A DNA stretch of 64,000 nucleotides. Source: Diphasiastrum complanatum. Taxonomy: Eukaryota; Streptophyta; Lycopodiopsida; Lycopodiales; Lycopodiaceae. A model generated the notes under the pieces. That model did no database searches, was not told the origin of the DNA, and was given only the letters and a program-made list of their open reading frames with translations. Where the stretch lies: NCBI GenBank assembly GCA_029204225.1, contig CM055107.1:7890472-7954471 (forward strand), written 5' to 3'. Each line of letters begins with the position of its first letter. The first letter of the stretch is position 1. Shown here one piece after another: positions 10,798 to 22,785 of the stretch. The position numbers and the translations under genes are program-made.

Positions 10798-11972
10798 ATG
10801 GATAGGAGAAAGCAGACAAAGAGAGATTTTTTCTCTACTGATACTTCCTCAGAGCCTATTGTTGCCATTAATCCACCCAGACAAACTAGAAGGCGCAACT
10901 GTAGTAAGTGGCTATATGATATTCGCAAATACCAGAAATCCACCAAACTCCTAATTTCCAAAGCACCATTTTACCATGTTATCCGCCAGATTACCAAGGA
11001 AGATCTCGGTAGTATAGTTAGGTTTACACCCGGGGCACTTCAGTGCCTTCAAAAGGCTGCTAAGGATTATCATAGCCTCTTTTCTGAGGACTCATTTTTG
11101 CTCGTCATACATGCCAAGCGAGTTATGATAATGCCTAAAGATTTTCAGCTACTATACAAGATGAGGGATAGATACTCAAAATTACATATGGGTGAGCCAG
11201 CTGCTCCCAGACCCGCCGATCCATTAGATAGGACATACCTCCCTACCAAGAGGCCCATGAAGCAGCCAACCCCCAAGAGAACCCCGAAGAAAGTAAGGAG
11301 GGTCGTTAATCCAGAGTCTCCTTTTGTAGATAATATAGATACTGCTACATTTGATTTGGTTGTAAACATAGCTACAACCATTTTGGATAATTCAGTTATT
11401 TTTGTAGATTCTTCTCATCCACCTCCTCCTCTTCCTTCTCATCCACCTCCTCCTCATGCAATTTTTTATACATATATAGATTTTGATGATTATCTTAAAT
11501 TTGAGAGTGACATGTATGATGTTGTAGATAGAATTGGAGTTCCATTTTGTTTTAGATTAGAGGAACTTGATTTCAGTATAAATTATAGGATTATTGATTG
11601 TTTGGATCTAGAAAATAAATGGGCTTTTATCAGTGATGCTGTGATAGAGTCTGGGGACACACTCTTGCAATTTGACATTGCAAGAGATTCATCGAGTGAA
11701 ATTTTGGTGCTCAACAATTCTTTCCTTCAGGCAATTAAGGAGAAGAATGACAATTTGTCACAATGTCTATTTAGTGGATATACACCAGTTACAAAATATC
11801 TGTTTAGTGGATGCACAGCAGTTACAAAATATCTGCTGGTGTCTTATCACTGCAAGTAAGTCAATTTAAATGTTTTTTGTTATTTATAGCTTTATTATTG
11901 GCATTATCATTTGAGGTATTTCTCAGAATTGTAGCTAATGGACTCTCTATTTTATTTTGCAGTGAGCACTAG
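10798..11972 (+). CDS. Histone H3-like fold protein with long novel C-terminal extension
   Basis: The start chosen is ATG 10,798 because the protein then begins MDRRKQTKR, matching the H3 N-terminus MARTKQTAR; the frame is also open upstream to 10,633. Residues about 39-126 read as an H3 histone fold. They contain DIRKYQKSTKLLI (alpha-N), a loop with one extra residue before VRF, LQCLQKAAKDY (alpha-2) and IHAKRVMIMPKDFQL. The lysine matching H3K56 is kept; no K9 or K27 ARKS motif is present. Then come a basic Pro/Lys-rich linker, two PPPP runs around residue 260, and about 90 acidic residues of unknown fold ending in a duplicated LFSGYTPVTKY. The frame hits TAA at 11,857, but a GTAAG donor overlaps it at 11,856. 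Splicing to TTTTGCAG at 11,962 replaces the last lysine by four residues and TAG at 11,972. A normal H3 is about 136 aa; this is about 353. It could be a divergent H3 or CENH3-like gene, a virus- or transposon-captured histone, or a recent pseudogene. Confidence 0.7.
11767..11832 (+). repeat. 33-bp in-frame tandem duplication in the H3-like ORF
   Basis: Two adjacent 33-bp copies encode LFSGYTPVTKY and LFSGCTAVTKY-like 11-residue units near the C-terminus. The period keeps the frame open. Confidence 0.85.
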
Positions 11973-12367
11973 AGTTTAAACTTGATCTCTATCAGGAGAT
12001 CTATAGAGAATGTTATTAAACTTTTTTGTGTAAATATTGACTCGGTCCTACCGATTGTATGTAAATATATTCCATCAGAGACTCCCATGCAATTGAATGA
12101 GAGATCATTAGTCTGGAGGTAAATTATGTCCTTCTCATCAACATTTTGAAATCAACAATCTATTGTGTTCTTATCATTGTGTGGTTTTCCATTATTGATG
12201 TCTTGTGTGCTGAAATTTTTGTAGTCACCCTAGCAAAATGATTCATTCAGTTGTGGGTGGTACACTTTGTACAATGCAAAGTTGCTTTTTGAGCAAGATG
12301 TTGATATTTCAAAGGTAATTTATTTTGTTTATTATTGGTTTTGGAATTGTGATTCATTTTTCTATTC
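11973..12367. other. Possible 3' region of the H3-like ORF; no further gene
   Basis: AT-rich, no recognisable coding frame. It may hold the 3' UTR of the H3-like transcript, since the second exon starts at 11,963. No distinct polyadenylation signal could be assigned. Confidence 0.4.
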
Positions 12368-12835
12368 GAAATGCTTCTTTTGTAGAAAGAAGGGGCATTA
12401 TGCGTCTGAATGCTACAAGAGAATAAGAGCACAAGTGGAGAAGGACAAACAAGGAAACCTTGCAAAGGAGGAGGAGGAGGATGAAGTAGATGTATTCTTG
12501 ATGGCATCTACATCCTCACCAACAAGCAATAGCAATTCAAGAGACAATTGGTGGATCGACAATGGGGCTAGCTCCCACATGTCTTGTGAAAGGACTTTTT
12601 CTCAACTTTACACTCATTCAATGATGCTAAAAAGTTTGTCTTTACTGCAAATGATGAAGAGTGTAGGATAGATGGTGTTGGCACCATCTCTTTGTGTCTA
12701 GAATCCTCAAAATGCATGGATCTAGAAAATGTCCTTTATGTACCATCAATAACCAAGAATATGCTTAGTGTTGGTCTACTCTTAGAAAGTGGTTTGGATG
12801 TCCACTTTAAGCATGGGGTTTGCTTCATCGGATTC
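12368..12835 (+). pseudogene. Ty1/copia fragment: zinc knuckle, protease, pre-integrase
   Basis: The plus strand encodes a CCHC zinc knuckle (CFFCRKKGHYASEC), an acidic linker and the copia protease motif WWIDNGASSHMSCE. After a frameshift near 12,630 it continues with NVLYVPSITKNMLSVG, typical of the pre-integrase segment, to about 12,835. Upstream gag and downstream integrase are absent, so this is a captured or truncated piece. No LTR adjoins it. Confidence 0.85.
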
Positions 12836-14614
<1,779 letters not shown>

Positions 14615-16440
14615 CTTGGTGGATTTAATCTAGATCCCAATGTGGTATCGCATTATTTACAAAATCAAAGGCCTCAAATCTATTTCTCGTTTAATTAATC
14701 CTTTACTTCTTGGTAATTTCTCGAATATAAGACATCAGACTGATTTATATGATTCTTTCCAGCATTAAGTTATTCTTCTAAAAGACTGTTATGTCATATA
14801 ATTTACTACTTATGTGAATAGACTTGGAATTCAGATAAATTCTATGGTTTAAGTGTTTCAATTATTAAACCTAGAATATCTCTTTTTGCATAAATGGTTT
14901 TTGATGGAATGGTAGTTCTGTCACTTGGGTTGAAAATAATTGAAGAGGAAGTCATTATTACTGACTTTTCTTGGATTTGGGTAGTTTCATATATCATCTT
15001 TCCAGTTAACTTTTATTGAAATTGATAATTCCTTTGAAAGGAGGGGTGAAGTGGTGGAATAAAATTCTATTTGGGAATCTCTGGGTTGCATAATGTTTGG
15101 AAGAGAACCAGATGTAGTATAGAAATGAGATTTGATTTGAAAGTAATTTCGGATACATTCAGAGTAAGATACCTAATTGAAACTTTTTTAATAAGAGAAA
15201 TTCTCTAGGGATTGTGTAGACAATCTGGAACTAGAACAAGTTTGATATTTGAATCATTATCTATAAGTAGTACTGTAAAAGGTCAAAGGTTACTAATTCC
15301 ATTTTGATTGAAATAGAAGTAAGTTTGATTAGAATTTAAGTCTGAGAGTTTTGTATTTGATCAACCTAATCTTAGTTTTAATACTAGAATCAGTGAGGGG
15401 TTGATTGAGTGGAAGAAATTATGCTATTAGAGAAAATTGGATTGGAAAACTGTTGAGAATGAATTTTATTCGTCTCAGAGATTTATGGATATGTTATTTA
15501 CTAATGAGAAATGGAAAATATTTTGTAGCTGAGTTACAAGATCTCAGTGAGATATGTGAGTAACATACGTGGGTTATGGAGGAATCTACTAGATAAAAAT
15601 GTGTTTATGTACTGGGTCATAGTGAGATTATTCACATATGTGCACGATTAATCTTGTATGAATCTACTGTGTATTCTTGGTTACTAGAGCTATTTGGTGC
15701 ACTTAACCTAGTCGATGAACATGAACATATGATCAAGTATTGTTTTGACAGATACTTGCAGAGTTAACGGATCTTTCTATGGAAGATTTATGAGTTGACT
15801 AATAGATGATTTGGATAAGGATCTAAATGGGGTGTTATGCTAGTATAATTAAGATCTGCACCTAGACATTTGAGATTTCTAAATCATTGGCAATTAACTT
15901 GAGTAGTTGATTACTCCAAGATGAAGTTAATTGGTAAAACGATTAGTGTGATGGGAAATTCACCAGGAACTGATGGTTTGTTAATTATATTGTTTGTAAG
16001 ATGCATGATTAGTGAATCATTTGGTTTCATCAGTTAAATTTGTATGCATTGGATATACAATATTCTTGGAATAGAAAATTCCTCAGTTAAGGAATAGACT
16101 CAGTTCTTTAGTGATTGTATCCCAGAGAGCTCAATTGGATAGCAAATCATAATGAATCCAAAAATAATATCTGAATTGATATTCAGTAGGACTTTGGGTA
16201 TCTAGATTTGATTCTAGATTGTAATCTAGAGCTTTTTTTGCAGTTGAAGATGATTGTCATTTTAGTATGCGTTCAGTCTTTAATTACCCGTGATCAATAA
16301 AACTTAAAATCTTGCACTTCAGTTAAAAAATCATGTTTGAAGAATATTTCTAAATCCAGTATTTTCTTAGTGGAAAGGTATTCTGTAAATGATTATGGCT
16401 TTGGATTCCAGAAAATTATGATTGACAAATCATACGAATC
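14615..16440 (+). repeat. 1.8-kb dispersed repeat, copy 1 (inverted partner at 50,745-52,570)
   Basis: This AT-rich, ORF-free block matches the reverse complement of 50,745-52,570 nearly end to end. Shared phrases in the same order include GGATTTAATCTAG, AGTAATTTCTCGAATAT, GACTTGGAATTCAGATAAAT, AGGGATTGTGTAGACAA, AACCTAATCTTAGTTT, GAGCTCAATTGGAT and CAGTATTTTCTTAGTGG. By eye the copies are roughly 80-88% alike. It is probably the non-coding part (long LTR or leader) of a large retroelement. The element type is unknown. Confidence 0.75.
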
Positions 16441-16746
16441 TAAATATTTATGATTAAGGGATCACAAATAGATACTTAAATATTGTCAGAGGATTATAAG
16501 GAATTATAATGATTCTTAAGTGTGACAATTAAGTCTTGGTCTATTAATTGAGTAAGAATTCAGATCAGTATTTTGAACCTCTTTACTCCAATATTATTGA
16601 GAACCTATGGATTTCACAGATATTCTCACAAGATAAGTATTTTACTTGTGGAGAATTTAATTTATCTAGTAAATGCTATTCTACAGGCGGTTTGGCTCCA
16701 TAGTCTCTGTTATTGTGTTCTCCTATCCTCATCTTAGGGGCAATCC
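16441..16746. other. AT-rich spacer
   Basis: Sequence beyond the limit of recognisable match to the 50.7 kb copy and before the integrase fragment. Nothing recognised. Confidence 0.4.
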
Positions 16747-17010
16747 TTGAGGGTCTTTATATGTAGCCTCTCAAAGGCTCGCAAGCAACCATTTGCTAAC
16801 TCTTCTATTAGATCTTCTAAGTCATTAGATCTCATTCATAGTGATGTGCACTCTTTTTCACAAGTATCTAATGGAGGTGCATTAATGTATGAATCTTTTA
16901 TTGATAATTACTCTAGATACATTTGGATTGAGCTTTTGGATTCCAAAAGTAAGATGTTTGAGTTTTTCAATAAGATCAATAAGCAAGTAGTTCGATCCAT
17001 AAACAACTAG
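16747..17010 (+). pseudogene. Ty1/copia integrase fragment
   Basis: A short frame reading ICSLSKARKQPF, SLDLIHSDVHSFSQVSNGG and FIDNYSRYIWIELLDSKSK. It matches the start of the copia integrase core: the zinc-binding tail, then LIHSDV and FIDxYSR with the first two catalytic positions D (HSDV) and D/N (FIDN). It stops at TAG 17,008. No adjoining gag, RT or LTR is seen. Confidence 0.8.
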
Positions 17011-17899
17011 ATCCATAAGTAAGTAGCCTTGCTGAGATGAAAATACTTTTTGATTTCAATATTAGAAAAATCCTGCCAAGTTGTGGTGATTTTTAGACTT
17101 ATGTTTCTAGCATAAGTAATATTGATAATCATAGAAAGTGCACATTGTATGATCATGTTTGTAGTGATCATCATGAGACATGGAGGTCTCAGATTTCCAT
17201 CAAGGAGGAGCATGCACATCAAGAAAGCGAATGCCTCAAGGTCAAGCATCTACATGAAATTTGGAAGGAGTCAATCATCATCATGCTTTTATCAAGTTAG
17301 TTTTGAGGAGTGTTAAAATTGGCAAAAGCACTATGACTGTGACATATATATCTAGCACAAATAGGATAAGTTATCGATGAGATATAGCTCGTCTTTGTAG
17401 GATATCAATAGGACCATCATCCTAAGTGTCAAACAAAGTGATGGACAAAAGAGTGCACATTGGAGAGAGTGGAATGCTGCATAAGTCCAAGATCTTCTCG
17501 GAAATAGTACCCTTGAAATCCAAGATCACATTAGAGGAGTTTTGAGTTCCAAAAAGACCCTTTAAGAATTCGTGCAAGATGTAGTTTATATTATTAAAAT
17601 ATTATAGCACTAATACTTTTGACTTGCCATAACTTTTTAATTGTAGCTCAGAAGTATATCATCTAACATATCATTGGAAAGCTCTTGTTGAGCGCTTTCC
17701 AATGCACTAGACTCTGCTAAATTTGGACTTGCCACAAAAACGTTATGCCATTTTTAGTGTGGAATCAAAATGTGGACTCAAAAAGTTACGTTATGTAGAT
17801 TTCAAATTTGAGTGTTTTGATTGGTCCATGTGTAAGAAAAAATTGAGAAAAATTAAAAAAAGAATCCTTACAAAGTTTGGATTTAGAACTCCTCTAATG
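17011..17899. other. No intact gene; contains one short hairpin
   Basis: Nothing recognisable apart from the imperfect palindrome at 17,672-17,704. Frames on both strands are short. Confidence 0.35.
17672..17704. repeat. Short hairpin
   Basis: CATTGGAAAGCTC and GAGCGCTTTCCAATG form a near-perfect stem around the loop TTGTT. Its significance is unknown. Confidence 0.6.
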
Positions 17900-18720
17900 T
17901 CACATGGGTGATTGAAGTCAAATCTGAATTATCTTGAGCTACTTAAATTTGAGCCACTTAAATGTCCTAAAGCTAATTCGATAAGGTCCAAAATTGACTT
18001 ATATATGATGATGGACATCAAATTTGAGTTATTTCGTGTGATAGGGGTAAACCCCATCGATAAGGAGTCAAAATCGATGAATCTTAATATACTAGATTCA
18101 AAACTAGTTGAGTCTGATTTCTTGATCAGCCATGTCAAGTGATCAACACCAAAATCACACGTTAGGCATCGATTTTGAGCTATTCTGAGTGATAGGTACC
18201 AAATTCAAGCTATTTCAATGTCTTCAAGTCACTATTCTATTGGTTTCGTCACTCAATAGACAATCTCGAGTGATAAAGGCCAAAAATACAACTATATTTA
18301 ATGATAGATAGCAAATTTGAGCTATCTGATGTGATGGGGATTAAATGTCAACAATAACTGGTGCAACAAAATATACTAGATTTGAAGCTAGTTGAGTCTA
18401 ATAACTTGATGAGCCATGTTGGGTGATAAAAAAAAAAATTACACATTAGGCATCAAATTTTGGCATTCTCAAATGATAGGCAACACATTTAATCTATTTG
18501 GATAAAATCCCTCAAAGTTGATCACTCTATGAGGAGCCTCAAGTGAGAAGTGCCAAAATGGGACTTTTTACATTGATAGACATCAAGTTTGAACTATCTC
18601 ATGTGATGCTGGTTAATTATGATTACTCAATGGGCTATGTCAAGCGATAGGGACCAAAATAGAGTTGTTTCACATGTAAGTATCAAATTCAGGTTACTTG
18701 GAATTTCCCAAACTCGTGAT
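17900..18720 (+). repeat. Degenerate satellite-like repeat block 1
   Basis: Phrases such as CAAATTTGAGCTATCT, GTGATAGG, CTTAAATGTC, GATGAGCCATGT and TCAAGTGATA recur at irregular spacing with variation. The same set appears at 42,890-43,285 in the same orientation and at 35,390-37,480 as the reverse complement. The blocks look like diverged members of one repetitive family. A few frames stay open for 70-80 codons on either strand, but the stops are not conserved between units. Confidence 0.65.
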
Positions 18721-20244
18721 TTTGATGATTTTTTAAAAATGACAAATATGTATTAATTATTGCTTAGTTTTCTAAATAGTTAAAAGAAATCGCACTTCTA
18801 TTTCATAGTTTGCTTGAATGTGCTTCTTTTCTTCGTGAATTACACAATGTCATATTCATTCAAGCATATTGACATTGGTGTGAATGTTTTAGTGATAAAG
18901 ATATTTGTGGATCTTGTTAAATTTGTGTGTACATCAATTTTGATTGTATATTTTGACAGGTGTATTTTGTCAATATCATTAACATTTTTGTTAAAATTTT
19001 GGAAAGATAACTCATGAGGAAAGAATATCTTGCTCTCAATTCTCAATCTTTGAACTAAATTCATAGACAGCCTGATAGGATAGCAAAAAATTAATATTGT
19101 CAACCTCATTCTTGGTTACGGCCCAGAGAATCATTAATATTCTCCCTCACCAATCCGGTCAGATTTTTGAAAATCATCTTCTGAAATCAATATAAGTTTT
19201 CATTCGGTAATCAATGAGACTTAACCGTTTCTCATGCATTTACTGGAAAAGTAGCCAACAAATGGGAAATCCATTACCAAACAGACTTTTTCAAAATGCA
19301 CCAAAAGTTCAAATCTTGAATAACCAAAATTTGTGAAAGTATTGTACTTTAGGACCATAAATGGATCTACAAAATATCCACAAGAGTGATTGGATGCTTG
19401 CTTAACAATCTATCAAAAAACTAGTCATCAAAAAGTTGATCTAGATTGGCAATTTGACAAACAACAAGCATTAACAATCAAAAGCATTGATCAACATTGA
19501 AATCCAAGCCCACACGTGTGTACTACAGGTTGTAGTACGGCCTTCAACCTGAGAAACAAGTAGAAATTGATTTGGTTTCATTTGGATCACAAAAACTCAA
19601 TGTACATAGTGAACTAGCTTGAGATTGCCAATGAGCTCCAAAATTTTTCTATCTTCTCACTATGGGAGCTTGGAATACATAGCAAATTCGACTTCCTTCT
19701 TGAAGTTAGGTGGATTTCCAGCATGTAATAAGGAAGTTAACTCACCCTTCTTGCCCTTAAAATGAAACCCTAGCCTAGATCCTAGAGTTATGCTTGGTAG
19801 GTAGCTAGTTGGTCAAATTTTCACCTTAAACTTAGGTGTAGGTCCTATAAAGTAGGGATGACCACCAAATAGACATGACCAACTCTCTTGACTTGACCTA
19901 ACCTACATTAGGATGGGTTTCCCATGTGGCATTATGGCCTCACATGTGCGGGACCCACTTGTGTACACAATTTACACTATTCTACATGGTTTTTGATCAA
20001 GCTAGATTTGTCAATTTTTGGCAATTCTTCACACTCCTCCTCAAATTTAGCTTGATCTATCTACAACTCTTTTGCTAGATGAATGAATGCTTTTAGAAGA
20101 GTCTAAAAAGTCCAGCTACAGACAAGGAACTTTTGAGACTCCAATAGAGAATGATGTCCATGAAAGATCTTTCACCACCTCTTAGAGGATCCCTTACAAG
20201 ATGTTCCATAAATGTGTCTATATACATGTAGCACACTTCAAAAA
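18721..20244. other. Intergenic sequence, nothing recognised
   Basis: No recognisable coding frame or repeat end. One ACACGTGTGT box occurs near 19,513. A stretch at 20,010-20,060 contains related forward and reverse AAGCTAGATTTG / CAAATTTAGCTTG words. Confidence 0.35.
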
Positions 20245-21225
20245 CTATACATCATGCCAAGCCATGGATTCCAAGGCATTTTGTGCACTTGAAGATACAT
20301 CAATTAAAATTTTAAGTGCATAAATAATGTTGCCAAAGACAACTTGCCTTGCTTGATCCATATGATTGAGCCTTGATGGCTCCATCTTGATACTCAAGGT
20401 TCTTCTTGGAGTCCTTGGGTCTTGAGCTTGCTCCTCCACTTGACTTGACTCCAAACCTTCAATGAATTGATGAATGTATTGGTCCAAAGCTATTCCTTCA
20501 AGTTTACAAATCTTCCACTCTTGAAAGATCACATTTCCACCATTGGCAACTTCTTTGATGGAAAACAAGTAGATTCTACAATCTCTACTTGAAGAGCAAA
20601 ACACTACCATTATTCCTATCATTGAAATAGGATAATCTTTGGTCCTTACATTGGAATGATCATGCTCAAAGCATGTGGACCCAAAGATTTCCAATACAAA
20701 TGATGTTTCATCTTTTATGACTCTATTCAAACTATTACAAAAATAGTTATCCAATGAAATTGCTTTATCAACAACAAATGTAGATTTCAAAGCATCCCAT
20801 TTCATTGTCTTGCCATACAAAGTAATAAACACCATGAATCTTAAAGGTAAGAAACAAGTCACCTCATGTCTACTACTACTTTCCAAAAAGTACTCAAAGA
20901 TAGTAGACTCTCCAATGCTCACCACCCTTGCAAGATGCACACTTGAATGGACAATTTGCATGCAATTTGATGACTGGGCCATTGTCATTGAGGACTCCCT
21001 TGGAACTCTCATGCTTTGAGGCTGATCCTCAAGATCTTACTCCTTTTGATGCTCCTCCTCAATGCAAGCAAGATCACACTTTGCCAAGATCTCCTCTTGA
21101 GTGATCTCCTCCTTTGCCAAGCTCATTCTTTCAAAAGCAACACTAGCTTCCAACTTAAACAATCTTCCATGTTTAAATCCCTTTGCAATGCAAACATCGG
21201 GGCAAGCTCTCACATGACTCACCAA
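20245..21225 (-). pseudogene. Unrecognised protein-coding frame with one internal stop
   Basis: On the minus strand one frame runs from about 21,225 to TAG at 20,245, interrupted only by a TAA at 21,039-21,037. The longer half begins MRVPRESSMTMAQ at 21,012 and encodes 255 residues. I see no signal peptide, membrane segment or catalytic motif. Features are a Ser/Cys-rich middle (FCSSSRDCRIYLFS), an acidic SSQVEEQAQ stretch and a basic RTPRRTL. I do not recognise the family. A degraded gag-like or exonised host gene is possible, but the length of open frame in an AT-rich region suggests real former coding. Confidence 0.4.
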
Positions 21226-21275
21226 AAAGAGTACTTTTCTAATCTACTTTCTTACAATAGTTCTAAGAGATTTGA
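21186..21275 (+). pseudogene. Possible copia protease remnant
   Basis: The plus strand reads NIGASSHMTHQKEYFSNL, like the copia protease motif D(S/N)GASSHMT followed by a phenylalanine-rich segment, with the catalytic Asp lost. It overlaps the start of the minus-strand frame ending at 20,245, so one of the two readings may be chance. Confidence 0.4.
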
Positions 21276-21310
21276 TATGGCGTGGCATTTTTCTTTTTTA
21301 AAAAAATTAT

Positions 21311-21500
21311 GTGTCATCTGACGTGGACGTCAGAACTCGGACATTCGTCAAATTTCGATGTCCACATCAGCAATCCAAAAGCTTGTCCACGTCGTCTGGC
21401 ATTTGGCATCCGGGCCTGAACCGACACGGACGTCGGATTTCGACATGTTTGGAGGACGTCAGAATCCGACGTCTGTTTCATTTTTTCGAATTCGCGCGAT
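21311..21500. repeat. GACGTC-rich dyad block
   Basis: Short dyads built on GACGTC or CACGTC occur at about 21,318-21,333 (near-palindrome CTGACGTGGACGTCAG), 21,390, 21,430, 21,455 and 21,467. Related words occur near 12,965. GACGTC is a C-box type bZIP core (known), but no gene start adjoins it. Confidence 0.45.
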
Positions 21501-21859
21501 CCAGCAGCTTCTTTCTCACTTTGTTTTGTGTAGGTTGGAGCAATTGAAGGCATCTTTGGAGGGATTATTGTGTTGCGATTCTTGAATATCAGTTCATGCT
21601 TTGGATGCTTTGAGGTTGGTGCTTGGAGATATTGAAAGCTTTTGAAGTTTTTGTTTTGCTTTTTGTTTGAAAGATAAAGTTTGTTTTGTTTGTTTTTGTG
21701 AAAGAAAGTGAAGAGAGAAAAGATAAGTGTTTGAATAGATAGTGTTAAGTTTTAAGTGTTTGAATAGATAGTGTTAAGTGTTTGAATAGATATTTGATTT
21801 AGAATTTAGGGTAACATATGAATAGTTAGTGTTAATAGAATGAAGATTCAATAGAATGG

Positions 21860-21860
<1 letters not shown>

Positions 21861-21919
<59 letters not shown>
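21861..21919. repeat. (GA)n microsatellite
   Basis: About 29 GA units directly before a 50-bp sequence that recurs at 25,713. Confidence 0.97.
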
Positions 21920-21923
<4 letters not shown>

Positions 21924-21970
21924 ACATTAAGTAAGAGCCCACCGTCTCTACTGATAGGCAGAAGTAAGAA
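21919..21970 (+). repeat. Direct repeat copy 1 (partner at 25,711-25,768)
   Basis: GAAAGAACATTAAG, then GTCTCTACTGATAGGCAGAA and AGTAAGAAA, match 25,711-25,768 with a few substitutions and a 3-bp indel. The 3.8-kb spacing is compatible with the ends of an inserted element or with fragments of two LTRs. Confidence 0.65.
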
Positions 21971-22135
21971 AAAGAACTTTTAGAAAACCAACAAATCCTC
22001 TAGATCAGAGGAACTGTCAACATTTGGCACCATTGCCCATTGAACTCTAACACCTTCTACATCAGAAACCCGCAACCTTTTCCATGCTCTGCCCGTCCCC
22101 TCACGATCACATCTTAACCGGAGGCCGCCCCTCAA

Positions 22136-22440
22136 TCGACGCCCATCAGTCAAATCTCAACTGATGCTATGAGTTAGATCTTGATCGACGCCATTAGTCA
22201 GATCTCGATCGACACCATCAGTTAGATCTCGATCGATGCTATCAGTCAGATCTCAACCGACGCTATCAGTCAAATCTCGACCGACGCCATCAGTTAGATC
22301 TCGATCGATGCCATCAATCAAATCTAGACCGATGCCCTCAGTTAGATCTTGACCGACAGTTTTTTAACAGATCTCGACCGACGGGTCCCTATCAGATCTC
22401 AACCGAAGGAATTCGATCAGATCTCGACCAAAGCAATTAG
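22136..22440. repeat. 24-bp tandem repeat, about 12 copies
   Basis: A unit close to GACGCCATCAGTCAGATCTC plus GATC recurs about every 24 bp, with C/T and A/G variation and decay at the right end. The period is a multiple of three, so one frame gives an 8-residue repeat and stays open in part. It directly precedes the zinc-knuckle ORF. Confidence 0.85.
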
Positions 22441-22785
22441 GTCCACAACAACTGACCACCCCCTCACCACCTTACGACTACACTCAGACCTTTCCACCGC
22501 AAACCATCTCCTACTCAAGCCACATCCACCCTTGAACATTCATCCTGCACTCCTTCTCAACCACCTTCCACCTCCATCAGCCATTCCAATCCCAGTAGAC
22601 CACAACTAACCGCAATAGTCCACACTAAACCATCAGCCTTTGAACCGCATTAACCTGCATTCCATCGAATTTATCGCACTCACCCGGCTCCACCGCAATC
22701 AACGCCATAGATCGCAACACATTGCAATCGACCGTTGCAACCACAATTGCATCGTAGAAACCCAACCTTCCAACTCCGCCACTGA

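Noticed and set aside
12267-12366. N-terminal extension of the copia zinc-knuckle frame
   Set aside because: It has no Gag similarity; the recognisable fragment starts near 12,368.
17912-18142. Overlapping frames on both strands in satellite block 1
   Set aside because: They arise from repeated CAAATTTGAG words; stops are not conserved between units.
22140-22440. CRISPR-like appearance of the 24-bp repeats
   Set aside because: There are no spacers of constant length, the repeats are contiguous, and the sequence is plant nuclear DNA.
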